A DNA stretch of 64,000 nucleotides. Origin: Lentzea albida (GTDB taxonomy: Bacteria > Actinomycetota > Actinomycetes > Mycobacteriales > Pseudonocardiaceae). Position numbers and translations under genes: made by a program. Positions 1-8,467 of the stretch are shown here, piece after piece. The notes under the pieces were generated by a model. It was not told the DNA's origin and did no database searches. It worked only from the letters and a program-made list of their open reading frames with translations. The stretch is from NCBI RefSeq assembly GCF_900111005.1, contig NZ_FOFV01000010.1, forward strand, positions 1-64,000. Direction: 5' to 3'. Each line of letters starts with the position of its first letter. Within the stretch, counting starts at the first letter, position 1.

Positions 1-27
1 CCACCACCACCACCACCACCACCACCC
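1..27. repeat. (CCA)n simple sequence repeat at window edge
   Basis: The window opens with about nine uninterrupted CCA units followed by C-rich imperfect units up to about position 60. It could encode a poly-Thr, poly-His or poly-Pro tail of a gene that begins outside the window, but no frame can be assigned. Positions 28-154 hold no other recognisable feature except the ribosome binding site of the next gene. Confidence 0.7.
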
Positions 28-154
28 CGCCCGGCCACCCCGCCCGGCCGCCGACCCCGGCCCGTCACCACCGCCGCACCCCCGCGCGGGCCGGGTGGCC
101 GCCCCCTCCCGCGCAGGTCTACCGTTGTTCGCCTTCCCTTCATGGAGGTAGACC

Positions 155-1507
155 GTGCGAGGCGCGATCGCGGCGGGCCACCCGCTCACCGCACAGGCGG
201 GCGCGGCGATGCTGCGCGCCGGTGGGAACGCCGTGGACGCGGCCGTCGCGGCAATGCTCACGTCGTGCGTCACCGAACCGCTGCTGACCGGGCTCGGGTC
301 GGCCGGGTACATGATGATCGCGCCGGCGGGGGAAACGCCTGTGCTGCTGGACTTCTCGGCCGTGGCGCCGGGGCGCGGGCGCACAGGCGACCGGGCCCCG
401 CTCGACCCCATCACCGTCCACTTCGGAGACGCGCAGCAGGAGTTCCACGTGGGACCGTCGTCGGTCGCCGCGTTCGGGATGCCCGCCGGCGCGGCGAAAG
501 CCACCGCCTACGGGCGGGCGCCGTTGCACGAGCTGGTGGCCGCCGCGGTCACGCACGCCCGTGAAGGCCATCGGGTGAACCGGTACCAGGCGTACGTCAC
601 GTCGTTGCTGCTGCCGCTCGCCCGCAGCGCGAAGCTCAACGCCCTCGACGAAGGTGAGCTCCTCGTGCAGCCCGAGCTCGCCGAGGCCCTCGAACGGCTC
701 GGCACCGACGGCGCGGAGCCGTTCTACCGGGGCGACATCGCGGCAGCGGTCACCGACTGGATCGGCCGCAACGGCGGTGACCTCACGCGAGAAGACCTCG
801 CAGCTTACGAAGCCGTTCAACGCGAGCCGTTGCACGTGCGGCATCGCGGCCGTGACATCCACACGAACCCGCCGCCCGCAGCTGGTGGGGCGTTGCTGAC
901 GCAGATGCTCGAAGCGTTGCCGGACGACCCCTCACAGCAGGACCTCCTCCGGGCGCTGGCCACGCCGAAGGCGCACCTGAACCGGCTCGGCTCCACCACG
1001 CACATCTCCGTGCTCGACGCGGACGGCACCGCGTGCAGCGTCACGACCACGAACGGCGCGGGGTCCGGGATCTCGATCGCCGGGGTGCACCTGAACAACA
1101 TGATGGGGGAGGAGGACCTGTCGCCCGACGGGTTCTTCAGCCACGCGCCCGGTGACCGGCTGCCGTCGATGATGGCGCCGACGGTCGTCACGAACGACGG
1201 CCAGGCGGAGCTCGTGCTCGGCAGCGCCGGGTCGAGCCGGATCTGCGGCGCGATCCTGCAGGTGCTGGTGAACGTCCTGGACCGCGGCATGGCCGCCCAG
1301 GAGGCCGTCGACGCGCCCCGCATGCACCTGAGCGGCGACCACCTCCACGTCGAGCCGGGAATTCGACCGGAAAGTGAATTGCCGGTCACGCGGTTCCGTG
1401 CGCCGAACATGTTCTTCGGCGGCTGCCAGGTGGTCGAAATGACCGGATCCGGGCTGCTCAGGGGTGGTGCAGATCACCGTCGTGACGGTGCGATCGTCGT
1501 CGTGTGA
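155..1507 (+). CDS. gamma-glutamyltransferase family protein
   Basis: Member of the gamma-glutamyltranspeptidase family of N-terminal nucleophile hydrolases, which cleave the gamma-glutamyl bond of glutathione-like compounds. The N-terminal GHPLTAQAG and GGNAVDAAVAA segments are family hallmarks. The self-processing site is the TTHISVLDADG motif; its first Thr (about residue 281) would become the nucleophile of the small subunit. The GSAGSSRI segment near residue 355 matches the conserved small-subunit region. At 450 residues it is shorter than the usual 530-580 and has no export signal, so it is likely a cytoplasmic short form. GTG start chosen because GGAGG lies 6 bases upstream (144-148). 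A 64-base gap separates it from the next transporter gene. Family is certain, substrate unknown. Confidence 0.9.
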   Translation: MRGAIAAGHPLTAQAGAAMLRAGGNAVDAAVAAMLTSCVTEPLLTGLGSAGYMMIAPAGETPVLLDFSAVAPGRGRTGDRAPLDPITVHFGDAQQEFHVGPSSVAAFGMPAGAAKATAYGRAPLHELVAAAVTHAREGHRVNRYQAYVTSLLLPLARSAKLNALDEGELLVQPELAEALERLGTDGAEPFYRGDIAAAVTDWIGRNGGDLTREDLAAYEAVQREPLHVRHRGRDIHTNPPPAAGGALLTQMLEALPDDPSQQDLLRALATPKAHLNRLGSTTHISVLDADGTACSVTTTNGAGSGISIAGVHLNNMMGEEDLSPDGFFSHAPGDRLPSMMAPTVVTNDGQAELVLGSAGSSRICGAILQVLVNVLDRGMAAQEAVDAPRMHLSGDHLHVEPGIRPESELPVTRFRAPNMFFGGCQVVEMTGSGLLRGGADHRRDGAIVVV

Positions 1508-1571
1508 GATGTTGCCCGCATAATGGGATATCGAGTTTCCTGATTCACGGGTCAACGCGCACGATGAACGG

Positions 1572-2756
1572 GTGACGGCACTCAGCGAGAGAAGATCCTC
1601 GCCGCTCCTGTCCCGTACGTTCCTCCAACTCTCCGTCATCAGCGTCGTGTCCGGCGTGTCGATGGCGTTCGCCCTGCCGTTCGGTTCCTTGTTCCTGACG
1701 CAGGAGATCAAGGTCTCGCCGTTCCAGCTCGGCTTCTTCCTGATCGTGAGCCCGCTCGCGCAGGTCGTGGCGAGCACGGTCATGGGCAGGCTCTCGGACG
1801 GCCGGGTGCAGCGCCGGTACCTGCTCGCCGCAGGTGGTGTCGCGGGCGCGGTCGGGTACGGCCTGTTCGCCGTGCTGCGCGACTACTGGTTCCTGCTCGG
1901 GACGTCCGTGGTGTTCATCGCGCTCACGGGGGCGTTGCTGCCGCAGCTCTTCGCGTACGGCCGGCAGGTCTCCCGGGGACCGTCGATGGTCGTCAGCGTT
2001 CTGCGGACGCTGCTGTCGGTCGCGTGGGTCGCCGGTCCGCCGGTGGCCGCGCTGCTCGTCGCGAAGACGGGGTGGGTCGGTCTCTTCGCCTCCACCGCGA
2101 TCCTCCAGCTCGGGGTCGCCGCCCTCGCCCTCGCGCTTCCGGTTCCTCCCGCCCGGACCGAGGAGGAGGCGGCGGAGGAGGAAGAGGCCGCGGGACCCGC
2201 GCGCGGCAACATGGTGGTCGTGTCGGCGGCTTTCCTGTTCCTGCAAGGAGCTGTGGCACTCGCGGTGAGTGGCCTGCCGCTGTTCATCACGACCGAGCTG
2301 CGCGGCACGGCCGGGGACGCCGGGCTCGCGATGGGCCTGTGCGCGGCGCTGGAGATCCCGATGATGCTGTGGTTCGGCTCGCTGGCGAACCGGATGTCGC
2401 AGCACCGGCTCGTGGTCATCGGCGCGGTGATCTCGTTGAGCTACCACGGTTTGATGCTGTTCACCGACTCCGTCTGGCACGTCATGGCCGCGCAGGTCCT
2501 GCACGCCACGGTCATCTCGCTGATCATGGGCGTCGGCATCACGTACTTCCAGAGCCTCGACCCCGGCCGGCCCGGCCACGCGACGACGATGTTCAGCAAC
2601 ACCCAGATCGTCGGCGGCATGGTCGCGGGCGCGTTGCTCGGCGTCTCGCAGGGACTGGGTTTCCGCTGGGTCTACGGCTTCAGCCTGGCGATGTGCGTGT
2701 GCGGGCTGGTGCTGCTGCTGGTCGCGGGCAGGCTCACCGCACCGTCGAGGCGGTGA
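1572..2756 (+). CDS. MFS transporter, sugar efflux (SetA/SetB) type
   Basis: Twelve-helix major facilitator protein of 394 residues. The loop between helices 2 and 3 carries GRLSDGRVQRR, the MFS motif A, and the overall pattern (SVVSGVSMAFALPF in helix 1, FSNTQIVGGMVAG in helix 10) resembles the SetA family of sugar or sugar-analogue exporters. A charged cytoplasmic loop around residues 196-210 (TEEEAAEEEEAAG) joins the two six-helix halves. GTG start at 1572; an ATG at 1564 is out of frame. It follows the gamma-glutamyltransferase gene in the same direction and may be cotranscribed with it. The transported substrate cannot be read from the sequence. Confidence 0.85.
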   Translation: MTALSERRSSPLLSRTFLQLSVISVVSGVSMAFALPFGSLFLTQEIKVSPFQLGFFLIVSPLAQVVASTVMGRLSDGRVQRRYLLAAGGVAGAVGYGLFAVLRDYWFLLGTSVVFIALTGALLPQLFAYGRQVSRGPSMVVSVLRTLLSVAWVAGPPVAALLVAKTGWVGLFASTAILQLGVAALALALPVPPARTEEEAAEEEEAAGPARGNMVVVSAAFLFLQGAVALAVSGLPLFITTELRGTAGDAGLAMGLCAALEIPMMLWFGSLANRMSQHRLVVIGAVISLSYHGLMLFTDSVWHVMAAQVLHATVISLIMGVGITYFQSLDPGRPGHATTMFSNTQIVGGMVAGALLGVSQGLGFRWVYGFSLAMCVCGLVLLLVAGRLTAPSRR

Positions 2757-2775
2757 TCCTCGGCTGCTCGCCGGC

Positions 2776-3466
2776 GCGTGGAGCTCTCGACGGACATCGA
2801 ACCCGACCTGTCGTTGCTGACGAAGAACACCGCGCCACCGCCCGGCGTGCCCCCGCGGGCGGGGTTGGCGCCCCGGCCGACGGCCTTGTTGTTCCTCATC
2901 AGGCTGTTGAGCACGACCCACGACGCGCCGATGCTGCTCAACGCCCCGCCGTTGGAGCAGACACCGCCCTCGAACGTGCTGTCCGTGACGTGGACGGGCA
3001 CGTCGTCGGCTGCCGAGGCCACGCGGATCGCGGCGCCGCACTCCCGTCGGTCTCGTCGCCGGTCGAGTCGCCGTCGGCGAGGGTGATGTTCTGGACCACC
3101 AGCCGCGGCCCGCCCTGGTCGAGCACGCGGTGCTGTCCCCTGCCGCTCAACGTGATCAGCCCACCGCCGTCGAGGACGGCCTGCGACGTGCAGCTCGCAG
3201 GCGTGCCGGTGCCGATGACGCGGGCGTGCCTCGAGGTGTCCTCCGCGGCGGCCTCGGCCGGGACCGCGGCGGTGCCCGCCGGGGTGCCGAACTTCGCCAC
3301 GGGCGGGGGGAGCGGCGCTGCTCGGTGCCGGAGTCACGATGGTGAGGGTCTGGGACCTCGACGTGACCGGTGTCCGCGGCGCGGCGGCGGGGGAACCGGG
3401 GATCGCCGTGCCGCAGCCCGCCACGAGGACGGCGAGCAGCACGACGGCCGGTCTGGCGGAGGGCAT
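2776..3466 (-). pseudogene. decayed right-handed beta-helix (pectate-lyase-like) lipoprotein
   Basis: Reads as a lipoprotein (ATG at 3466; signal ending in VLVAGC) followed by pieces of an actinomycete secreted parallel beta-helix protein, but in two alternating frames. The first shift falls in a homopolymer of six C on the coding strand (3305-3310). The second frame carries TPASCTSQAV, LDGGGLITLSG, PRLVVQNITLADGDSTG; the first frame then resumes with CGAAIRVAS, SNGGALSSIG and ANPARGGTPGGGAVFFVSND. In intact members these blocks are separated by several helix rungs, so at least two internal deletions are also inferred (after QAV and at the GGG before AVFF). The C-terminal region is lost near 2776. 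No intact product is possible; the gene is a relic. Confidence 0.75.
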
Positions 3467-3856
3467 GGCGGGCACCCGAGGGCGTGCCAGGACGGCTTGG
3501 CCACCACCGTTCTGACCGGTGGGATCGCGCGGTGCAACGGCGTCGACACGCCGGTTCCGCCGCCCGGAAGCGCCGCGATACCAAGGCGTTCCGCAGGTGT
3601 TTCCTCCTCGTGACACGGGGGACCGTGACAAGATCGGGGTGTGCGCGCTCCCACGATCGGTGCCCGCAGGTGCGGGACGGTGCTTAGCCTGACTCACGAG
3701 TCAGTTATCGGCGCCCGCCCGGACCACCGAGAATGACGCTGTGTGGACGAAATAGGCCGTTGACGGTCACGGTGTGCGTTCCGTTGAGTGCAAACGACCC
3801 GATCGTGAAAGAACCACACGTTCGAGTGGCCCTGTGCTCCTGGCACACTGCGCTCC
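3467..3856. other. intergenic region without a gene
   Basis: 390 bases between the start of the pseudogene and the next gene. Third-position composition does not support a coding frame. The only clear structure is the palindrome at 3689-3704. A promoter for the gene at 3857 must lie here. Confidence 0.6.
3689..3704. promoter_or_regulatory. perfect 7-2-7 palindrome, operator-like
   Basis: CTGACTC-AC-GAGTCAG, a perfect inverted repeat about 155 bases upstream of the gene at 3857 and 220 bases upstream of the pseudogene start. The size and symmetry resemble a TetR- or MarR-family operator. No such regulator gene lies next to it, so the cognate protein is unknown. Confidence 0.4.
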
Positions 3857-4771
3857 GTGCCCACCCAGTTCCCCGACGAACCACCGACCGAGCGCCACTT
3901 CGCGCCCGACCCGGCGTTGATGCAGGCAGCCCGCGCCAGGGGAGCCGCGCGCTGGGCCGCGGCCGGCGACCAGCGCGCGCCGCAGGAGAAGCCGCCGGGC
4001 GGCCCGATCAAGCCGCGCACCGCCGCCATCGTCGCGATCGCCGCCCTGCTCGTGCTGGCGACGGTCGCGGTCGTGACGTTCGACGGCGGTTCGGGTGAGG
4101 GGAACACGAACGTCGCGCAGCCCTCGCACAGCTACGTCCCCGGCCTGATCACCCCGCCGGAGGAACTGCCGGAGGAGTCCACGTCGCACAGCCTCGACCC
4201 GACGCTGGCCTCGTCCGCCCTGGGCCTGATGCCCACGAGCACGCAGAACGCCGTGCCACCGCCCGCCGGTGACACGGGCAGGGCCCCCGGTGGCGCCAAG
4301 TCGTTCACGACGGGGCCCGGCTGCGGCGGCTACACCAGCGTCGGTTCGTACCGCGACGGCCGCAAGGGCTGGGTCGACCACGGCGACGGCCGATGCGGCA
4401 CGTCGTTCGTGTCGATCCCGATGTCGGGCGACGCCCGCCGCGACGACGCCACGGCCTACGGCATGTGGACGTTCGCGGTCACCGGCACTTGCGAGGTCTC
4501 CGTGCACGTGCCGAACGGCAGCCTGGAACAGGTCGGGGGTAACCCGACCGTGTACTACGTGTTCGACCGCAACGGTGTCGGCGGCACCCCGATGGCGTCG
4601 TTCGCGATCAAGCAGGTCGACAAGCGCGGCCAGTGGGTCGTCGCCGGGAAGTTCAAGGCCAGCGGAAACCTGACCGTCCAGCTGCTCAGCCGAGGTCAGG
4701 ACTGGAACGGCTCCGGACCGACCTACGCCCATCACGCCGCCAGCGCGGTCAAGGCAGACTGCACGGCGTGA
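3857..4771 (+). CDS. membrane-anchored protein of unknown function
   Basis: 304 residues. A cytoplasmic Pro/Arg-rich N-terminus of about 55 residues is followed by one transmembrane helix (about residues 57-76, AAIVAIAALLVLATVAVVTF), a Ser/Thr/Pro-rich linker to about residue 150, and an extracytoplasmic domain of about 150 residues containing three Cys (GPGCGG, GRCGTS, GTCEVS) plus a penultimate Cys in KADCTA. The domain looks like a beta-rich surface module but I do not recognise a named family. GTG start at 3857. Its stop overlaps the start of the histidine phosphatase gene (GTGA), so the two are translationally coupled. Confidence 0.75.
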   Translation: MPTQFPDEPPTERHFAPDPALMQAARARGAARWAAAGDQRAPQEKPPGGPIKPRTAAIVAIAALLVLATVAVVTFDGGSGEGNTNVAQPSHSYVPGLITPPEELPEESTSHSLDPTLASSALGLMPTSTQNAVPPPAGDTGRAPGGAKSFTTGPGCGGYTSVGSYRDGRKGWVDHGDGRCGTSFVSIPMSGDARRDDATAYGMWTFAVTGTCEVSVHVPNGSLEQVGGNPTVYYVFDRNGVGGTPMASFAIKQVDKRGQWVVAGKFKASGNLTVQLLSRGQDWNGSGPTYAHHAASAVKADCTA

Positions 4772-5313
4772 CGAGAGAACTGCACCTGGTCCGCCACGGC
4801 GAAGCGACGAAGGACGGGTCCCGGCTGACGGCGCGCGGCCGCAAGCAGGCCGAGGCGGTCGCGGAACGGTTGCGGGGCAAGGGTTTCGCGGCCGTGCACC
4901 ACGGACCGGCGGCGCGTGCCGCGGAGACCGCGGCGATCATCGCCGGCGTGCTGCGCGTGCCCTGCCGGGTCGAGGCGGCGGCGGACGACTACGTGCCGCA
5001 CTTCGTCCCCGACCACGACGAGTTCTTCGACCGGTTCCCCGAGTCGGAGCGCACGCGCGGCCCGGCACTCGCGCACGAGGCCGAGACGCGGTTCGCGCGC
5101 CCCGGCGACGGCCCGGTGCTGGTCGTGACCCACGCGTTCCTGATCGGCTGGCTCGTGCGGGACGCGCTCGACGCCCCGCCCGAGAGCTGGCTGACGCTGA
5201 ACCACGACAACGCGGCCCTCACGGTCATCCGCTACACGACCGGCGAGTCACCCCGCCTGATCAGGTTCAACGACAGCGGCCATCTTCCGGGCGAACAGCT
5301 CAGCTCGACCTGA
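4768..5313 (+). CDS. histidine phosphatase family protein (SixA/phosphoglycerate-mutase-like)
   Basis: 181 residues beginning with the catalytic LVRHGEAT motif at residues 6-13, the phosphohistidine-forming RHG of the family. The second conserved His is in VVTHAF near residue 120, and the RAAETAAII segment supplies the expected Arg/Glu. Short single-domain members of this kind act on phosphohistidine or small phosphoesters; the substrate cannot be assigned. Start is GTG at 4768, overlapping the previous stop by 4 bp; a longer upstream reading in the same frame would run through the preceding gene. Its 3' end overlaps the convergent metallophosphoesterase gene by 14 bp. Confidence 0.85.
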   Translation: MTRELHLVRHGEATKDGSRLTARGRKQAEAVAERLRGKGFAAVHHGPAARAAETAAIIAGVLRVPCRVEAAADDYVPHFVPDHDEFFDRFPESERTRGPALAHEAETRFARPGDGPVLVVTHAFLIGWLVRDALDAPPESWLTLNHDNAALTVIRYTTGESPRLIRFNDSGHLPGEQLSST

Positions 5314-6454
5314 GGGTGAGCAGTGTGATCTCGCTCGGCGCGAAGACGCGCATCGGCGGGCCCCAGAAGCCGGAGCCGCGGCTCGTGTAGAGCTGGGTGC
5401 GGTCGCTGTGCCTCGACAGGCCCGCGACCACCGGCTGCTGCAGCCGCACCAGGTAGTGGAACGGCCAGATCTGCCCACCGTGCGTGTGCCCGGACAGCTG
5501 CAGGTCCACGCCCGCCTCGACGGCCTTGCGGATCTCCGACGGCTGGTGCGCGAGCAGCACGACCGGCGCGGTGGGGTCGGCGCCGCGCAGGGCGTGGCCG
5601 AGGTCCGCGGCGTGGCCGGGCTCGCCGGAGTGGCTCGCCGTGATGTCGTCGGTGCCCGCGAACACGAGCTTGGCGCCCCCGCGTTCGAGCGTCTCGTGCT
5701 CGTTGCGCAGCGCCTTCCAGCCGAGACGGGTCATGAGGTCGACCCAGCCCTGGCCGTTCGAGTAGTACTCGTGGTTGCCGGTGATGTAGAAGCGGTGCTC
5801 GGTGTTGACGTCGCCGAGCGGCCTGGCCTGCTCGAGGCGCTGTTCGGCGGTGCCGTCCGCGATGTCACCGACGTGCACGGCGACGTCGGCGTTGAGGCCG
5901 TTGACGGCGTCGACCATGCCGCGCGACCACTTGGCGCGGTTGATGGCGCCGTAGTGCGTGTCGGTGATGACGGCGACGGTCAGGCCGTCGAACGCCGGGT
6001 CGAGCCTCGGGAGGGTCACGTCCTGCCGCTTGATCCGCGGCACGCGCATGGCCTCGTACACGCCGTAGACCGTCACGGTGACGATGAGGACCGCGAGCAG
6101 CACGGCGATGAAACGGGAGCGGAACGGGTTCTCGACGCCCGCGAGCGCCATGCCGAGCCGGACGACGTCGGAGATCAGCGTCCACACGAACGCGATCCAC
6201 ACGAAGCCGAGCAGGAACTGGGAGATCCGCGCCGCGCGGTCGCTACCGCGCTGGGTGAACAGCACGATCATCGTGATGGCCGCGGCGGCGAACACGACCG
6301 CGGCGATCGGCCGCACCGGATCGGGCCACTCCGCGCTGGCGGCGAAGAGCCCCTCGAACGGCACCCAGAACAGCAGTGTCGTCACGGTGAGGAGGACGAG
6401 CGTGAACACCACCCGCCGAACCGTGACGCGGGGCCGGGTAGCGGTGGTCGTCAT
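5300..6454 (-). CDS. membrane metallophosphoesterase (YkuE-like)
   Basis: 384 residues. Four hydrophobic helices fill the first 140 residues (about 13-33, 45-66, 78-103, 115-135), followed by a calcineurin-type phosphoesterase domain. The metal-binding motifs are in order: DTHYG, GDIADG, GNHEYY, LLAHQPSE and SGHTHGGQ. Family members such as YkuE hydrolyse phosphomonoesters or pyrophosphate bonds at the membrane, but no substrate is shown here. ATG at 6454 follows a strong AGGAGG site. It converges on the histidine phosphatase gene and is divergent from the small gene at 6635, with 180 bases between. Confidence 0.88.
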   Translation of the reverse strand: MTTTATRPRVTVRRVVFTLVLLTVTTLLFWVPFEGLFAASAEWPDPVRPIAAVVFAAAAITMIVLFTQRGSDRAARISQFLLGFVWIAFVWTLISDVVRLGMALAGVENPFRSRFIAVLLAVLIVTVTVYGVYEAMRVPRIKRQDVTLPRLDPAFDGLTVAVITDTHYGAINRAKWSRGMVDAVNGLNADVAVHVGDIADGTAEQRLEQARPLGDVNTEHRFYITGNHEYYSNGQGWVDLMTRLGWKALRNEHETLERGGAKLVFAGTDDITASHSGEPGHAADLGHALRGADPTAPVVLLAHQPSEIRKAVEAGVDLQLSGHTHGGQIWPFHYLVRLQQPVVAGLSRHSDRTQLYTSRGSGFWGPPMRVFAPSEITLLTLRSS

Positions 6455-6634
6455 GCCTGCATCCTCCTGGGCCGAGAAGTCTCAACCCATCTCAACGCAC
6501 AAACCATCCAGTTTGTTCGCGTCGGCTCCGGTAGACCTCCGTCACAGGCGTTCTCCCAGTTGGGGAGCAACCGCGTGAGCGCTCGGGAGTCCTCTTAACA
6601 ACACCGGAACAACCGGCTGACCCGACGACCTAGA

Positions 6635-7033
6635 GTGAGCGACATGATCTTCTACACCGACGAGGAGAGCCGCACGCTGCGCACCGCCGTGTACGGCGCG
6701 ATGCTGCTGGTCTCCCACGCCGACCCCGGCCCCGTGCTGGAGGAACGCTTCGCCGGCCTGCGCGCGCTCACGCACCTGTCGCCCGACCTGCGCGGCGTGA
6801 TGGGCGCGGCCCGCCCGTCCGTGCCCGCCGGCACCGACGAGGAGATCGAGCCCGTCATCCTGGAGGCGCTGCGCTCCTCGATGAAGGTCCTCGCGGCCAA
6901 GTCGCCGGAAGACGCCAAGGACTTCCCGCGCGCCGTGCTGGCGATCTGCCGCGAGGTCGCCGAGGCCGACGGTGTCGTCGTCGACGCTGAAGACGCGATG
7001 GTGGCCCGCATCGAGGGCGCGCTGGCTCTGTAG
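6635..7033 (+). CDS. small TerB-like or uncharacterised cytoplasmic protein
   Basis: 132 residues, all-helical in appearance, no signal peptide or membrane helix. The C-terminal stretch CREVAEADGVVVDAEDAM resembles the TerB/DjlA-type helical repeat in which an ADGxxxxxE motif recurs, but the match is short and the first half is unlike TerB. GTG start at 6635 (an in-frame ATG follows at residue 4). It stands alone and ends just before a strong rho-independent-type hairpin. Role unknown. Confidence 0.65.
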   Translation: MSDMIFYTDEESRTLRTAVYGAMLLVSHADPGPVLEERFAGLRALTHLSPDLRGVMGAARPSVPAGTDEEIEPVILEALRSSMKVLAAKSPEDAKDFPRAVLAICREVAEADGVVVDAEDAMVARIEGALAL

Positions 7034-7037
7034 GCCG

Positions 7038-7065
7038 TGTGGGCCGTTCGAATGAACGGCCCACA
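7038..7065 (+). terminator. perfect 12-bp hairpin terminator
   Basis: Arms 7038-7049 and 7054-7065 (TGTGGGCCGTTC / GAACGGCCCACA) pair perfectly around a GAAT loop, five bases after the stop of the gene at 6635. There is no U-tract, as is usual for actinomycete terminators. Confidence 0.8.
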
Positions 7066-7106
7066 TATCGCTAACGGGCCGATGGCACGGGCACGATCAT
7101 TCCGGC

Positions 7107-8360
7107 ATGAACGGCTTGTACGACGGGGAGTTCGCCGGATACAAGATCGCCTCGCCCGAGGAGCTCGACGGGGCGTTGCGGGAGGCGGTGGTCGCCGTCG
7201 ACGCGAACGTGCTGCTGGACCTGTACAGGTTCAGCCCGCAGACGTCGAGCGACCTGATCAAGACCTTCACCAGCCTGGGAGACCGGCTCGTCGTGCCGCA
7301 CCAGGCGTTGCGCGAGTTCTGGCGGCACCGCCAGCGGGCGCAGGGGAGCCCGCGCGGCGCCACGAAGGCCGCGACCGACGCCCTCGCCAAGTCGGGCCGG
7401 TCCATGAACGACTGCCTGACCACGTGGGCCAAGGCCGTGGGCGTCAACAACAGCGAGCTCGCCGAGCTCACCGGTCAGGTGAACGAGCTCGTGAACGGCC
7501 TGCAGCAAAAGCTCCAGCAGGTGCTCGCGCACGCCGACGCGGACCGCACCGGCGACCCGATCCTCGAGCAGCTGGAAGAGCTCCTGCGCGGGCGGGTCAC
7601 CGCGCCGCTGGCCGACGACGAGCACGTGGACTGCGTCGCCGAGGCCAACCGGCGCATCGACGCCGAGATCCCGCCGGGTTACAAGGACGCGGGCAAGCAG
7701 GAGGACGACTCGGCCGATGGCGGCGCGGGCGACTACCTCGTCTGGTACCAGGCCACCCGCTACGCGCAGGAGAAGGAACGCGACCTGCTCATCGTCACCC
7801 GGGACGAGAAGGAGGACTGGTGGTGGCGGCAGGGCGCGGAGTTCATCGGCCCGCGGCCCGAACTGTCCCTCGAGTACAGCGACCTCACCGGCCGCCGGCT
7901 GTTCCTCATGCGGCCGACCGACCTGCTGGCCCGCGCGTCCGTGCTGGAGGTGGACGTCGACCAGGACTCGTCCGCCGACGCGGGGCGGGTCGCCGAGGAC
8001 GAGGACACCGCCGAGGAACCGACCGCGGAGTGGACGCTGGAAGCGTTGTCCGCGCTGCTGGACCAGCTCGACGAACAGGCCCCGGTGCAGGCGGAGGCGC
8101 TCCGGCTCGCCACCCCGGACCGGCGCGGCCGGGTCAGCCGCGAGGAGGTGTACGCGCTGGGCGACTACGCGGACGACCGCATGCTGCGCGGCTTCACCCG
8201 CCCGTACCGCCGGCTGACGGCGAGCCTGCAGGCCAGGGGGCTGATCCCGGCGGGCGTTCCGCAGATCTTCGTCGCCCGCTATCCCGACGGGGTCAAGACC
8301 TCGTACTTCAGCGTGCCCGACGAGGTGCCGCCGTTGCTGGACGCGCTCGCGCGATCTTGA
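7107..8360 (+). CDS. PIN-like domain protein (DUF4935/PIN_8 type), candidate RNase
   Basis: 417 residues. The first half has the spaced acidic residues of a PIN-like nuclease: VDANVLLDLYRFS near residue 31, PHQALREFWRHR near residue 65, and GGAGDYLVWYQA then LLIVTRDEKEDWWW near residues 205-240. This order matches the PIN-like domain found in stand-alone nuclease proteins of mobile and defence regions. A helical insertion (about residues 90-190) separates the acidic blocks. The C-terminal 120 residues form an acidic linker and a domain (LSALLDQLDEQAPVQAEAL, then YADDRMLRGFTRPYRRL) that looks like a small nucleic-acid or substrate-specificity module. ATG start gives MNGLYDGEF. Metal-dependent RNase activity is inferred from family only. 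Confidence 0.75.
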   Translation: MNGLYDGEFAGYKIASPEELDGALREAVVAVDANVLLDLYRFSPQTSSDLIKTFTSLGDRLVVPHQALREFWRHRQRAQGSPRGATKAATDALAKSGRSMNDCLTTWAKAVGVNNSELAELTGQVNELVNGLQQKLQQVLAHADADRTGDPILEQLEELLRGRVTAPLADDEHVDCVAEANRRIDAEIPPGYKDAGKQEDDSADGGAGDYLVWYQATRYAQEKERDLLIVTRDEKEDWWWRQGAEFIGPRPELSLEYSDLTGRRLFLMRPTDLLARASVLEVDVDQDSSADAGRVAEDEDTAEEPTAEWTLEALSALLDQLDEQAPVQAEALRLATPDRRGRVSREEVYALGDYADDRMLRGFTRPYRRLTASLQARGLIPAGVPQIFVARYPDGVKTSYFSVPDEVPPLLDALARS

Positions 8361-8467
8361 GACCGGCGTCCCACCTGGTGGGTGCTGGTCCGAATGGCGG
8401 CTGTGCGCGGATTTCGCGGTGCCAGGGTGGATCTCCTAGGGGATCGACACCGGGGGAGTGTGCCGCC

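Noticed and set aside
155..2756. Glutathione-based detoxification operon
   Set aside because: The two genes are adjacent, but actinomycetes mostly use mycothiol and no further linked gene supports it.
7037..8467. Upstream in-frame extension of the propeller/amidohydrolase gene
   Set aside because: It overlaps the PIN gene in another frame, has Arg/Gly-rich composition and precedes a clear Tat signal at 8468.
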